Below, in pieces: positions 8,483 through 17,369 of a stretch of 64,000 bases of DNA (positions within the stretch are counted from its first letter, which is position 1; each line of letters starts with the position of its first letter). The notes under the pieces are model-generated. The model made no database searches. It was not told the DNA's origin and saw nothing but the letters and a program-made list of their open reading frames with translations. This stretch comes from Nonomuraea wenchangensis (GTDB lineage Bacteria > Actinomycetota > Actinomycetes > Streptosporangiales > Streptosporangiaceae): positions 124,001 through 188,000 of the forward strand of contig NZ_FOHX01000010.1 of assembly GCF_900111685.1 (NCBI RefSeq). Reading direction: 5' to 3'. The position numbers and the translations under genes are program-made.

Positions 8483-9319
8483 TCACAGCTCCGGCTTGCG
8501 GGCCACCCCGCCCACGAACGTGTGGTAGGTGATGCCGGGCATGGCGTGGTCGCCCTCGTCCGGCCGCCACTCCGGCAGTGGCACGAGGCCGGGCTCCAGC
8601 AGGTCCAGCCCGTCGAAGTAGGCGAGGATCTCCGCGCGGGTGCGCCACCGCCCGGTGCCCATCGTCTCGTTGAAGATCTTCTCCGCCGAGTACGCCTGCC
8701 GCGACACCTCGGGCAGCTCCGGCCCCGGGTTGTGGAAGTGGGAGACGGCGAGGTAGCTGCCGGGCACGAGGCGGTCCATCAGCCGCCGGGTGATGCCGCC
8801 GGGGTCCTCGTGGTCGGCCAGGTGGTGCAGGATGCCCAGCAGCAGCAGCGCCACCGGCCGGTCGAAGTCGATCAGCCGCCGGACCTCGGGATTGTGCAGG
8901 ATCGCCTCGGGGTGGAGCAGGTCGGCCTCGACCACGGTGGTGGTGTCGTCCACGGCCAGCAGGGCCCGGCCGTGGACGAGCACGATCGGGTCGTGGTCGA
9001 CGTAGACGACGTGCGTGCCGGGCGCGACCGACTGGGCGATCTCGTGCACGTTGCCCTGGGTGGGCAGGCCGGAGCCGATGTCGAGGAACTGCCGGATGCC
9101 GGCCTCGCCGGCGAGGAAGCGCACCACCCGGCCCAGGAACTCGCGGTTGGCCCGCGCCGCCTGGGGCGCGTCCGGCGCGACCTCCAGCGCCCGCCGCGCC
9201 GCCATCCGGTCGGCCTCGTAGTTGTCCTTGCCGCCGAGCATGAAGTCGTAGACGCGCGAGACGCTGGGTCTCGTCGTGTCGATCCCGCGCGGCGCGCGCT
9301 CCTGCTCGCTCTCGGCCAC
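8483..9319 (-). CDS. SAM-dependent methyltransferase, DUF574 (Methyltransf_19) family, copy 1
   Basis: The protein has 278 residues with the typical start GIDTTRPSVSRVYDFMLGGKDNYEAD, of which the FMLGGKDNY core is characteristic. The SAM-binding strand FLDIGSGLPTQGNVHE, the acidic YVDHDP strand, and ALLLLGILHHLAD follow. Family members are abundant in actinomycetes, often many per genome, and their substrates are mostly unknown. The GTG start at 9319 follows AGGAGGAGCC. A close paralogue lies at 19303-20133 in the opposite orientation. The 97 bp upstream should hold its promoter. Confidence 0.9.
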   Translation of the reverse strand: MAESEQERAPRGIDTTRPSVSRVYDFMLGGKDNYEADRMAARRALEVAPDAPQAARANREFLGRVVRFLAGEAGIRQFLDIGSGLPTQGNVHEIAQSVAPGTHVVYVDHDPIVLVHGRALLAVDDTTTVVEADLLHPEAILHNPEVRRLIDFDRPVALLLLGILHHLADHEDPGGITRRLMDRLVPGSYLAVSHFHNPGPELPEVSRQAYSAEKIFNETMGTGRWRTRAEILAYFDGLDLLEPGLVPLPEWRPDEGDHAMPGITYHTFVGGVARKPEL

Positions 9320-9416
9320 CGTCGGCTCCTCCTGCCTGCGACGTCACGGGGGACGTTGCGGATGATCGTACGACGCCGGACCCCGGAAGATCCCGACTTT
9401 CTGCCATTTATCCCGA

Positions 9417-10415
9417 TCAGGCGGACTCCCGTACCACCAGCTCGGTCGGCAGCACCACGGGCTCGACGGGACCGGCCCCGTCCAGCAGCGCGAACAGCAG
9501 CCGCATCGTCTCCTGCGCCATCTTCGCGAGCGGCTGGCGGATCGTGGTCAGCGGCGGATGCGTCGAGACCGCCACCGCCGAGTCGTCGAACCCGCCCACC
9601 GCCACGTCGTCCGGCACCCGCCGCCCGGCCGCGCGCAGCGCCGCGAGGGCCCCGGCCGCCATCAGGTCGGAGGCGACGAAGACGGCGTCGAGGTCGGGGG
9701 AGCGCTCCAGCAGCTCGCGCATCGCCCGCTCGCCGCTCGCCTGCGTCCAGTCGCCGTGCGCGATGAGCCGCTGGGTGGCCTTGCGGCCCAGCACCTCGGC
9801 GAAGCCCTCCAGGCGCTGGATGCCGCCCGGCGTGTCCATCGGCCCGGTGATCATCGCGATCCTGCGCCGGCCCTGGCGGACGAAGTATTCAGTCATCTGC
9901 CGGGCGCCCATGCGCTCGTCCGCGGCCGCGTACGGGATGACGTTCTCGTGGCCGATGACCGCGCCGACCGACACCGCGGGCGGCCCGCCGGAGCCCAGGG
10001 CCTCCACCAGCGGGTCGCCCGCGTGCGTGGAGACCAGCAGCACCCCGTCGGCGTGGCCGCCGCGCACGTAGCGGACCACCCGCTCGCGGTCGCCCTCGTC
10101 GCCGGCCATCATCATCACCAGCGACAGGTCCCGCTCGGCCAGCATCCTGATCGCGACCCGGATCAGCGTGCTGTAGTTGGGGTCCTCGAACAGCTTCTCG
10201 TGCGGCTCCGACAGCACCATCACCACCGAGCCGGTGCGCTGGGTGACCAGGCTCCTCGCGGCGCGGTTGACGACGTAGCCGGTCTCGGAGATCGCCCGCT
10301 CGATGGCCACGCGCGCCGCGGGGCTGACGTACTTGTCCCCGTTGAGCAGGCGGGAGACCGTGCCGCGGGACACGCCCGCGGCCGCGGCCACATCGTGGAT
10401 CGTAGGGCGTTTCAT
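9417..10415 (-). CDS. LacI-family transcriptional regulator of the galactan locus
   Basis: The 332-residue product begins KRPTIHDVAAAAGVSRGTVS, a LacI helix-turn-helix, followed by the hinge helix RAARSLVTQRTGSV and a periplasmic-binding-protein-like sugar domain ending in PLTTIRQP. Its ATG overlaps the permease stop (ATGA), so it is the last gene of the importer operon. Two copies of the same 16-bp operator flank the divergent promoters of this operon and the GH42-GH53 operon, and this regulator is the obvious candidate to bind them. The expected effector is a galacto-oligosaccharide or galactose derivative, by context only. The DNA-binding domain resembles that of CebR-type regulators. Confidence 0.9.
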   Translation of the reverse strand: MKRPTIHDVAAAAGVSRGTVSRLLNGDKYVSPAARVAIERAISETGYVVNRAARSLVTQRTGSVVMVLSEPHEKLFEDPNYSTLIRVAIRMLAERDLSLVMMMAGDEGDRERVVRYVRGGHADGVLLVSTHAGDPLVEALGSGGPPAVSVGAVIGHENVIPYAAADERMGARQMTEYFVRQGRRRIAMITGPMDTPGGIQRLEGFAEVLGRKATQRLIAHGDWTQASGERAMRELLERSPDLDAVFVASDLMAAGALAALRAAGRRVPDDVAVGGFDDSAVAVSTHPPLTTIRQPLAKMAQETMRLLFALLDGAGPVEPVVLPTELVVRESA

Positions 10416-11296
10416 TTCACGGCTCCGGAGGACAGATCGGTCCTCCAGTATCGCTGCATCGTGAGGAACAGCGCGATCAGCGGCACGATCGACAGGAACG
10501 CCCCGGTGAGGATCAGGTTGTAGAGCGCGGGCTGGTTGGCCCCCGCCATGAGCAGCGTGTAGAGGCCGACCGTGAGCGGGAACTTGCCGTCGTCGCCCAG
10601 CATGATGAACGGCAGCAGGAAGTTGTTCCAGATCGCCACGAACTGGAACAGGAAGATCGTCACCATGCCGGGCACCATGAGCGGCATCGCCACCCGCGCC
10701 ATCAGCCGGCCCTCGCCCGCCCCGTCGATCCGGCCCGCCTCCAGCAGCGAGTCGGGGATGGCCGCCGAGGCGTAGATGCGGGCCAGATAGATGCTGTACG
10801 GGTGCAGGATCTGCGGCAGCAGCACCGCCCAGTACGTGTCCGCCAGCCCGAACTTGCTGAACAGCAGGTACTGCGGGATGGCCAGCACCACGGCGGGCAC
10901 CAGGATGCCGCCGATGAGGATGTTGAAGATCACGTTCCGGCCGGGGAAGCGGTACTTCGCCAGCGCGTACCCGGAGATCGCCGAGACCGCGGTGGACAGC
11001 AGCGCCCCGCCGCCCGCGTAGAGCAGCGTGTTGCCCGCCCACAGCCAGAACACGCCGTCGCGGTAGGCGAAGAGCTGCTCGACGTTGTCGAGGAAGCCCG
11101 TGCCGAACGCCAGCGTCGAGGTGCTGAACAGCTCGCCCGGCGACTTGGTGGCCGCGATGAACACCCAGAACACCGGGAACAGGCAGTAGACCGCCCCGAG
11201 GAGCAGCAGCGCGGTCGGCGCGATGCCCCACGACCCGCGGCCGGCCGGGCCGCGCGAGCGGCGGCGGTGCGAGGTGGCGGCGGTGATCCCGGCCAT
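10412..11296 (-). CDS. Carbohydrate ABC transporter permease (MalG/GanQ type)
   Basis: The 294-residue inner-membrane protein has six predicted transmembrane segments; the first is APTALLLLGAVYCLFPVFWV. The EAA loop that contacts the ATPase reads EAGRIDGAGEGRLMARVAMPLM. It pairs with the upstream permease, overlapping it by a 3-base TGATG junction. No ATPase gene is present, as is usual for actinomycete CUT1 importers that share a multitasking MsiK-type ATPase. Context suggests uptake of galacto-oligosaccharides. Confidence 0.93.
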   Translation of the reverse strand: MAGITAATSHRRRSRGPAGRGSWGIAPTALLLLGAVYCLFPVFWVFIAATKSPGELFSTSTLAFGTGFLDNVEQLFAYRDGVFWLWAGNTLLYAGGGALLSTAVSAISGYALAKYRFPGRNVIFNILIGGILVPAVVLAIPQYLLFSKFGLADTYWAVLLPQILHPYSIYLARIYASAAIPDSLLEAGRIDGAGEGRLMARVAMPLMVPGMVTIFLFQFVAIWNNFLLPFIMLGDDGKFPLTVGLYTLLMAGANQPALYNLILTGAFLSIVPLIALFLTMQRYWRTDLSSGAVK

Positions 11297-12180
11297 CAGC
11301 CCTCCCCGAAGGCGTGGTTGCGGACCACGCGCAGGAACCCGAACGACAGGACGAGCGAGACCGCCGCGATGACGATCGAGGTGGCGGCGGCCGAGTAGAG
11401 GTCGCCGGTGACGAAGGCGTCCCGGTAGACCTTCATGAGCGGGCTCCAGGTGGAGCTGATCGTGTTGGTCAGCGGGCGCAGCGTGGTGGGCTCGGTGAAC
11501 ACCTGGACGGTGGCGATGATCGAGAACACCGTGGTGAGGATGATCGCCGGGGTCAGGATCGGGATCTTGACCCGGAGGGCGATCTGGAGCTCCGAGGCGC
11601 CGTCGAGCCGGGCGGCCTCGTACAGGTCGCGCGGGATGGCCCGGAGCGTGGTGTAGAGCACGAGCATGTTGAAGCCGGTGCCGCCCCACACCGCCACGTT
11701 CGCCATGGAGTACGTGACGGTGGTGGGCCCGAGCAGGTCGGCGTCGAGCACGGAGCGGATCGGGCTGAGCGAGGGCAGGTAGAGGAACCCCCACAGCAGG
11801 GTGGCGGCCACCCCCGGCACCGCGTACGGCAGGAAGATCGCGATCCGGGAGAACCGCGCCAGCCGCACCCGCGCCGAGTCCAGCAGCAGCGCGAACAGCA
11901 GCGCGAGGCCGAGCATGACGACCAGCACGAACGCGCCGTACCCGAGCACCCGCAGCCAGCCCTGCCACAGCTCGGCGTCGGCGAGCGCGGCGGAGAAGTT
12001 GTCGAAGCCGACGAACACCTCCCGTCGCGCCCCCTTCCCGAGCCCGAGCCCCGACACCTTGGTCCGGCGCGTCGCCAGGTAGACCGTGTAGCCGATGGGC
12101 ACGGCGAGGAAGAGCGTGAACAGCACGACCGCCGGGGTCAGGAAGAGGTACGGCCAGGCGCTCCTTCGTCCCTGGTTCAT
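11296..12180 (-). CDS. Carbohydrate ABC transporter permease (MalF/GanP type)
   Basis: The 294-residue protein has a first membrane helix (PYLFLTPAVVLFTLFLAVPIG), a periplasmic loop, and five further segments. Its EAA motif is YEAARLDGASELQIALRVKIPIL. It forms the heterodimeric channel with the next permease and receives sugar from the lipoprotein encoded upstream. The ATG overlaps the stop of the binding-protein gene (ATGA), which indicates translational coupling. Substrate is inferred from the neighbouring galactanase and beta-galactosidase. Confidence 0.93.
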   Translation of the reverse strand: MNQGRRSAWPYLFLTPAVVLFTLFLAVPIGYTVYLATRRTKVSGLGLGKGARREVFVGFDNFSAALADAELWQGWLRVLGYGAFVLVVMLGLALLFALLLDSARVRLARFSRIAIFLPYAVPGVAATLLWGFLYLPSLSPIRSVLDADLLGPTTVTYSMANVAVWGGTGFNMLVLYTTLRAIPRDLYEAARLDGASELQIALRVKIPILTPAIILTTVFSIIATVQVFTEPTTLRPLTNTISSTWSPLMKVYRDAFVTGDLYSAAATSIVIAAVSLVLSFGFLRVVRNHAFGEG

Positions 12181-13496
12181 TGGGCGATCTGGAAGCCGGC
12201 CTTGCGCATGTCGGCGACCGTGGTGTCCTGCATGGACTGCACGGCCTCGGCGAAGGACGACTTGTTCTGGACGGCCTTGTCGAAGGCGTCCTTGAAGGCG
12301 TTGTACGTCACGCCGACGTTCGGGCCGAAGGTGAAGCCGCGGGCGCCGGCGGAGACGGCGGCGGCCTGCTGCCAGAAGTCGGGCTGGTTGGCGAAGTACT
12401 CGGGGGCCTCGCCGAGCGCCGACTGGGCCTTGGTGGCGGCCGGGTAGATCGCGGCCTCCTCGACCAGCAGCTCGATCGCGGCGGGGTCGGTGTTGAGCCA
12501 GGTGGCGAACTGCGCGGCGGCGGCCTTGTTCGGGGTCTTGGCCGACACGGCGGTGGACGAGCCGCCCCAGAAGCCGCTGACGTTCTCGCCGGCGTTCCAC
12601 TGGGGGAGCGGTGCGGCGGCCCACTTGCCCTTGGCCTTGGGCGCGTTGCTCGACAGCACGCCCGGCGCCCAGACGGCGGACGGCCAGGTGAGCAGCTTGC
12701 CGTCGTTGAGCGCCTTGTTCCACTCGGGGGTGAAGTACGGCATGTCGTCGATAGCGCCCTCCTTCACCAGGCCGCTCCAGTAGTCGGCGACCTTCCTGGT
12801 GGGCTCGTCGGCGATGTTCACCTTCCAGGACTCGCCCTCGATCGACCACCACTGGGCGCCGGCCTGCTGGGCGTAGCCTGTGAACGCTCCCGGGTCCTTG
12901 CTGGAGAACGTGCCGAGGTGGACCTTCGGGTCCTTCTTGCGCACGGCGCGGGCCGCGTCGGCGTACTCCTGCCAGGTCTTCGGGACCTCGATGCCGTACT
13001 TGTCGAACAGGTCCTGGCGGTAGAAGAGCATCATCGGGCCGCTGTCCTGCGGGATGCCGTAGACGCCCTCGGTGCCGAGCGTGACCAGGCGCCACAGGCC
13101 CTCGGTGAACTCGCCCTGGATCGCGGCGGTCTCGGCCTTGATGTCGGCCACCGCGTCGGCGGCGATGAACGAGGGAAGGTGCTGGTACTCGGCCTGGACC
13201 AGGTCGGGCGGGTTGCCGGCCTTGGCGGCGGTGAGGTACTTGGCGGCCGCGTCGTCGCCGCCGGCCTGCTTGCTGACCGTGACCTGGATGTCGGGGTGCG
13301 CCTTGTTCCAGACGTCCACGATCTTGTCCATGTTGGGGGCCCAGGTCCAGTAGGTGAGCTTGACCGGTCCCTGGGCCGCGGGGGCGGAGCTTTGCGGCGC
13401 CGCGGAGCTCTGGGGGGTGGGCTCGCCGGACCCGCAGGCGGCGAGGGTGGCCGTGAGCGCGACGGCCAGCGCTGCTCCGAGACGGTTGGCGCGCAT
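12177..13496 (-). CDS. Extracellular sugar-binding lipoprotein of ABC importer
   Basis: The 439-residue product has a lipoprotein signal (MRANRLGAALAVALTATLAAC) with lipidation at the Cys of LAACGSG, then a Ser/Ala/Pro spacer and a family-1 solute-binding fold beginning KLTYWTWAPNMDKIVDVWNK. It presents sugar to the two permeases at the outer face of the membrane. ATG 13496 follows GGAGG at 5-bp spacing. It is the first gene of a four-gene operon (binding protein, two permeases, LacI regulator) whose -10 region overlaps a 16-bp operator. Galacto-oligosaccharide specificity is an inference from the divergent GH42 and GH53 genes. Confidence 0.93.
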   Translation of the reverse strand: MRANRLGAALAVALTATLAACGSGEPTPQSSAAPQSSAPAAQGPVKLTYWTWAPNMDKIVDVWNKAHPDIQVTVSKQAGGDDAAAKYLTAAKAGNPPDLVQAEYQHLPSFIAADAVADIKAETAAIQGEFTEGLWRLVTLGTEGVYGIPQDSGPMMLFYRQDLFDKYGIEVPKTWQEYADAARAVRKKDPKVHLGTFSSKDPGAFTGYAQQAGAQWWSIEGESWKVNIADEPTRKVADYWSGLVKEGAIDDMPYFTPEWNKALNDGKLLTWPSAVWAPGVLSSNAPKAKGKWAAAPLPQWNAGENVSGFWGGSSTAVSAKTPNKAAAAQFATWLNTDPAAIELLVEEAAIYPAATKAQSALGEAPEYFANQPDFWQQAAAVSAGARGFTFGPNVGVTYNAFKDAFDKAVQNKSSFAEAVQSMQDTTVADMRKAGFQIAQ

Positions 13497-13513
13497 GCGT
13501 ACCTCCGTAAGGT

Positions 13514-13558
13514 TCTGTGAACGTGCACAGAGTGGAGCAGCGCCGAAATGCCCGTCAA
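13514..13558 (-). promoter_or_regulatory. Promoter and LacI-type operator of the importer operon
   Basis: The near-palindrome TCTGTGAACGTGCACAGA at 13514-13531 overlaps the likely -10 hexamer CACTCT (13529-13534). The -35 is TTGACG at 13553-13558 with 18-bp spacing. The 16-bp core is repeated exactly, in the opposite orientation, in front of the GH42 gene. Repression by steric block of RNA polymerase is expected. Confidence 0.7.
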
Positions 13559-13635
13559 GAGGCGTTACGTTCTCGTTAACCCGCGAAAAATCCCTGATCC
13601 GTCCCCGGGCTGTTCCCAACGGCGTGGGGAGGGAT

Positions 13636-13654
13636 TACTGTGCACGTTCACAGA
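13636..13654 (+). promoter_or_regulatory. Second LacI-type operator, in front of the GH42-GH53 operon
   Basis: CTGTGCACGTTCACAG at 13638-13653 is the exact reverse complement of the core of the operator at 13515-13530. It overlaps a possible -10 TACTGT (13636-13641) and lies about 20 bp before the GH42 start. Two identical sites 123 bp apart on a divergent promoter could allow coordinate repression or looping by the LacI protein encoded at 9417-10415. Confidence 0.7.
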
Positions 13655-13673
13655 AGATTTCCAAGGGGGATGG

Positions 13674-15704
13674 ATGTATCCGGAGCGTCCTGCCGGCCTC
13701 GCCTTCGGCGGGGACTACAACCCAGAGCAGTGGCCGCGCGAGGTCCTGGAGGAGGACGCGGCCCTCATGCGGGAGGCCGGGGTCAACCTGGTCAGCCTGG
13801 GCATGTTCTCGTGGGCGCTGATGGAGCCGGCCGAGGGACGTTACGACTTCGGCTGGCTGGACGAGATCCTCGACCGGCTGCACGCGGCCGGCGTCGCCGT
13901 GGACCTCGCCACCCCGACGGCCGCGCCGCCCGCCTGGTTCGTCGCCGCGCACCCCGACGTGCTGCCGGTGACCAGGGACGGCGTGCGGATCGGGTTCGGC
14001 GGGCGGCAGAGCGCCTGCTCCAGCGCGCCGGCCTTCCGTGAGGCGACCGCCCGGCTGGTGCGGGCGCTGGGCGAGCACTACCGCGACCATCCGGCCGTGG
14101 CCATGTGGCACGTGCACAACGAGTACGGGGCGCCGCTCGGCGAGTGCTACTGCGAGCACAGCGTGGCCGCCTGGCGGGGGTGGCTGCGGGCGACCTACCA
14201 GGACCTCTCCGCGCTGAACGACGCCTGGGGGACCACCTTCTGGGGCCAGACCTACACCGACTGGTCGCAGATCGACGCCCCGCGCTTCAACCACACGGTC
14301 GTCAACCCCGCCCAGCGCCTGGACTACGCCCGCTTCAGCGACGGCCAGCACCGCGAGCACTACGCGCTCCAGCGCGACATCCTGCGCGAGCTCACCCCGC
14401 ACCTGCCCGTCACCACGAACTTCGCCGGCACCGTCAACTGCAAGTCCACCGACCTCTGGCAGTGGGCCCGCGAGCTCGACGTGGTGGCCAACGACCACTA
14501 CCTGCGGGCCGAGCAGCCCGACAACCACATCGACCTGGCGATGTCCGCCGACCTCGCCCGCTCGGTGGCCGGCGGCGCGCCCTGGATGCTCATGGAGCAC
14601 TCGGCCGGGGCGGTCAACTGGCAGCCGCGCAACCTCGCCAAGCGGCCCGGCGAGATGCGCCGCAACAGCCTCGCCCACGTGGCGCGCGGCTCCGACAGCG
14701 TGCTGTTCTTCCAGTGGCGGGCCTCCAGGTTCGGGGCCGAGAAGTTCCACTCGGGGCTGGTGCCGCACGCCGGGACCGACTCCGGGCAGTGGCGCGAGGT
14801 GGTCCGGCTGGGCGCCGACCTGCGGCGGCTGGCCGGGGTGCGGGGAAGCCGGGTGCGGGCCGAGGTGGCGCTGGTCTGGGACTGGGAGTCGTACTGGGCG
14901 CTGGAGCTGGACTGGCGGCCGTCGGTGGACCTGTCCTTCCGCGAGCGGATGGACGCCTTCTACGAGGCGTTGTGGCGGGAGCACGTCACCGTGGACTTCG
15001 TCCACCCTTCTGCTGATATTTCGGGGTATCGGGTGGTGGTGGCGCCCAGCGCGTACCTGCTGACCGAGGCCGGCGCCAAGAACCTGCACCGGTACGTCGA
15101 GGCGGGCGGGCACCTGCTGGTGTCGTACTTCTCCGGCATCGTGGACGAGCACGACGCCATCCACCCCGGCCCCCACCCGGGCGCGCTGCGCGAGCTGCTC
15201 GGCCTCTCGGTCGAGGAGTTCCACCCGCTGCGGCAGGACGAGACCGTCCTCCTGGCCGCCGAGCCGGACGCGGCCGGGACGGAGGCCCTGCCGGGGCGGA
15301 TCTGGTCGGAGCGGGTGCGCCCGGCGGGGGCGGTCACCGTGCGCGCCTTCGCCGCCGGCCCCGACGCCGGCCACCCGGCCTTCACCCGGCACGACCTCGG
15401 CGCGGGCACCGCCTGGTATCTCGCCACCGCCCCCGTCGGCGGGCGGGCGCTGCGGGACCTGCTCGGCCCAGTGCTCGACCACGCGGGCGTGTCACGGCCG
15501 CGCGGCCTGCCCGAGCACCTGGAGCTGGTCCGCCGGGGCCGCCACGTGTTCCTCGTCAACCACGGCGACGAGCCGGTGACGGTCGAGGGGGTGACCGGCG
15601 TCAGCGTGTTCGACGGCGTGCGCTGCGACGGCCGGGTCACCGTCGCGGCCGGCGCCGTCACGGTCGTCGAGGAAACCCCCCGAACCGAAGGAGAACGCGC
15701 ATGA
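13674..15704 (+). CDS. GH42 beta-galactosidase (galactan locus)
   Basis: The 676-residue enzyme begins after AAGGGGG. It has the GH42 opening AFGGDYNPEQWP, the acid/base Glu in WHVHNEYGAP near residue 150, and the nucleophile Glu in MLMEHSAGAVNW near residue 310. The trimerisation and C-terminal beta domains follow, to a full-length end. There is no signal peptide, so it acts in the cytoplasm on imported galacto-oligosaccharides. It is the first gene of an operon with the secreted GH53 enzyme (ATGA overlap). The cysteines CYCEHS after the acid/base resemble the zinc site of some GH42 enzymes. A divergent paralogue lies at 23825-25816. Confidence 0.94.
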   Translation: MYPERPAGLAFGGDYNPEQWPREVLEEDAALMREAGVNLVSLGMFSWALMEPAEGRYDFGWLDEILDRLHAAGVAVDLATPTAAPPAWFVAAHPDVLPVTRDGVRIGFGGRQSACSSAPAFREATARLVRALGEHYRDHPAVAMWHVHNEYGAPLGECYCEHSVAAWRGWLRATYQDLSALNDAWGTTFWGQTYTDWSQIDAPRFNHTVVNPAQRLDYARFSDGQHREHYALQRDILRELTPHLPVTTNFAGTVNCKSTDLWQWARELDVVANDHYLRAEQPDNHIDLAMSADLARSVAGGAPWMLMEHSAGAVNWQPRNLAKRPGEMRRNSLAHVARGSDSVLFFQWRASRFGAEKFHSGLVPHAGTDSGQWREVVRLGADLRRLAGVRGSRVRAEVALVWDWESYWALELDWRPSVDLSFRERMDAFYEALWREHVTVDFVHPSADISGYRVVVAPSAYLLTEAGAKNLHRYVEAGGHLLVSYFSGIVDEHDAIHPGPHPGALRELLGLSVEEFHPLRQDETVLLAAEPDAAGTEALPGRIWSERVRPAGAVTVRAFAAGPDAGHPAFTRHDLGAGTAWYLATAPVGGRALRDLLGPVLDHAGVSRPRGLPEHLELVRRGRHVFLVNHGDEPVTVEGVTGVSVFDGVRCDGRVTVAAGAVTVVEETPRTEGERA

Positions 15705-16825
15705 GGCGCATCCTGACCGTCCTGTCCCTGCTGTTACTCACCGCCGCCTCACTGGCGGCCCAGCCCGCCCAGGCGGAACAGGCGCACGGCCCCGGAACGC
15801 GCCTGGCGATCCGCGGCGCCGACGTCTCCAGCCTGGCCAAGTCCGAGGCGCTCGGCGGCGTCTACCGCGACGCGCTCGGCCGCCGCGCCGACGCCCTGCG
15901 CGTCCTGTCCCAGGCGGGGCTCAACTTCATCCGGCTCAAGGTCTGGGTGAACCCGGCCGACGGCTACAACACCAAGGCCAGGGTGCTCCCCGTCGCCAAG
16001 CGCGCCAAGGCCCAGGGGCTGAAGCTGCTCGTCGACTTCCACTACTCCGACACCTGGGCCGACCCCGGCAAGCAGTACAAGCCGGCGGCGTGGGAGTCGC
16101 TGAGCTTCGACCGGCTCCGGCAGGCCGTCGCCGACCACACCTACGACGTGCTCGACGCGCTGCGCCGCCAGGGCACCCCCGCCGACATGGTCCAGGTCGG
16201 CAACGAGATCAACGGCGGCCTGCTCTGGCCCGACGGCTCCAACGCGAACTGGGCGAACACCGCCGCGCTGCTGAACGCCGGCTACGACGCCGTCAAGCGG
16301 GTCTCGCCCGCGGCCAAGGTCGTGCTGCACCTGGCCAACGGCGGCGACAACGGGTTGTACCGGTGGTGGTTCGACAACGCCGCCGCGTACGGCATCAGGC
16401 ACGACGTCATCGGGGTGTCGTACTACCCGTACTGGCACGGGACGCTGGAGGGCTTCCAGGCCAACCTCAACGACGTCGCCACCCGCTACGGCAAGCCGAT
16501 CGTCGTGGTGGAGACCGGCTATCCCTTCACCACGGCCGACGACGACGGCTGGGAGAACCTCATCGTCTCGCCCGAGCCGTACCCCGGCTACCGGTCCACG
16601 CCGCAGGGGCAGGCGGCGATGCTGGCGAAGGTCGCCGACATCGTCAGGCAGGTCCCGAACGGTCTCGGCCTCGGCCTGTTCACCTGGGAGGCGACCTGGA
16701 CCGGGGTGCCGGGCAACGGCTGGGACCCGGCCGACCCGTCCTCCGGCAACGCCTGGGAGAACCAGGCGCTCTTCGACTTCGCCGACCGCCCGCTGCCCGC
16801 CATGGCGGTGCTCGGCGGGGTCTAG
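15701..16825 (+). CDS. Secreted GH53 endo-beta-1,4-galactanase
   Basis: The 374-residue protein starts with a Sec signal peptide (RRILTVLSLLLLTAASLAAQPAQA). The GH53 core follows: IRGADVSS, LRVLSQAGLNFIRLKVWVNP, DFHYSDTWADPGKQ, acid/base Glu in MVQVGNEINGG, and nucleophile Glu in VVVETGYPF. It cleaves type I (arabino)galactan of plant pectin outside the cell into oligosaccharides, which the divergent importer would take up and the GH42 enzyme would split. Its ATG overlaps the GH42 stop. It ends just before a 13-bp tandem repeat. Confidence 0.95.
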   Translation: MRRILTVLSLLLLTAASLAAQPAQAEQAHGPGTRLAIRGADVSSLAKSEALGGVYRDALGRRADALRVLSQAGLNFIRLKVWVNPADGYNTKARVLPVAKRAKAQGLKLLVDFHYSDTWADPGKQYKPAAWESLSFDRLRQAVADHTYDVLDALRRQGTPADMVQVGNEINGGLLWPDGSNANWANTAALLNAGYDAVKRVSPAAKVVLHLANGGDNGLYRWWFDNAAAYGIRHDVIGVSYYPYWHGTLEGFQANLNDVATRYGKPIVVVETGYPFTTADDDGWENLIVSPEPYPGYRSTPQGQAAMLAKVADIVRQVPNGLGLGLFTWEATWTGVPGNGWDPADPSSGNAWENQALFDFADRPLPAMAVLGGV

Positions 16826-16838
16826 AACGGTGACCTGA

Positions 16839-16890
16839 GAAGGCGGCCCGGGAAGGCGGCCCGGGAAGGCGGCCCGGGAAGGCGGCCGGG
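16839..16890. repeat. Four tandem copies of a 13-bp unit
   Basis: The unit GAAGGCGGCCCGG is repeated four times in a row; the last copy has one change. It fills most of the 82-bp gap between the GH53 gene and the Rrf2 regulator gene. The unit contains a GGCCC-rich partial palindrome, so the array could form structure in RNA, but no typical terminator hairpin with a T run is seen. Confidence 0.9.
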
Positions 16891-16907
16891 CGGCATACCG
16901 TGGACGT

Positions 16908-17369
16908 ATGCGCCTGACCGCCTTCACCGACATCTCCCTGCGCATCGTGATGCGGCTGGCCGTGGCGGACGCCGACGAGCTGCTGACCACGCGGGCCGTG
17001 GCCGATGTGCTCGCCGTCCCGTACACCCACGCGGCCAAGGCCGTCGCCAGGCTGAGTGAGCTGGGGCTGGTCGAGGCCAGGCGGGGGCGGGGCGGCGGGA
17101 TGCAGCTCGCCGCGGGCGGGCGCGCCGCGACGGTCGGCGGCATCGTGCGCGCGCTGGAGGGCGGCGACGACGTGGTGGGGTGCGAGGACGCCGTGCCCTG
17201 CCCGCTGCGGGCCGCCTGCCGGCTGCGCGGCGCGCTGCGCGAGGCCCGGGAGGCGTTCTACGCCGCGCTCGACGGCGTCACCGTCGCCTCGCTGGTCGAG
17301 GCGCCGACCGGGCCGGTGCTGCTGTCCCTCGCGCCCCCCGGGGAAAGGGCCGCCCTTCCGGCCAAATAA
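16908..17369 (+). CDS. nsrR: Rrf2-family iron-sulfur regulator, NsrR-like
   Basis: The 153-residue protein has the Rrf2 winged helix (MRLTAFTDISLRIVMRLAV, then TTRAVADVLAVPYTHAAKAVARLSELGLVEARRGRGGG) and three C-terminal cysteines in GCEDAVPCPLRAACRLRG. This spacing fits NsrR, whose Fe-S cluster senses nitric oxide. It lies immediately upstream of a flavohaemoglobin gene, and a 23-bp site resembling Streptomyces NsrR sites overlaps its stop codon. On NO damage to the cluster, NsrR should release the flavohaemoglobin promoter. The symbol rests on the cysteine pattern and context. Confidence 0.88.
   Translation: MRLTAFTDISLRIVMRLAVADADELLTTRAVADVLAVPYTHAAKAVARLSELGLVEARRGRGGGMQLAAGGRAATVGGIVRALEGGDDVVGCEDAVPCPLRAACRLRGALREAREAFYAALDGVTVASLVEAPTGPVLLSLAPPGERAALPAK

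Noticed and set aside
9417..10415. The LacI protein of the galactan locus as the CebR that would bind the NRPS boxes
   Set aside because: Its DNA-binding domain is CebR-like, but the operators next to its own operon have a different sequence (CTGTGAACGTGCACAG), so the NRPS boxes are more likely read by a regulator outside the window.
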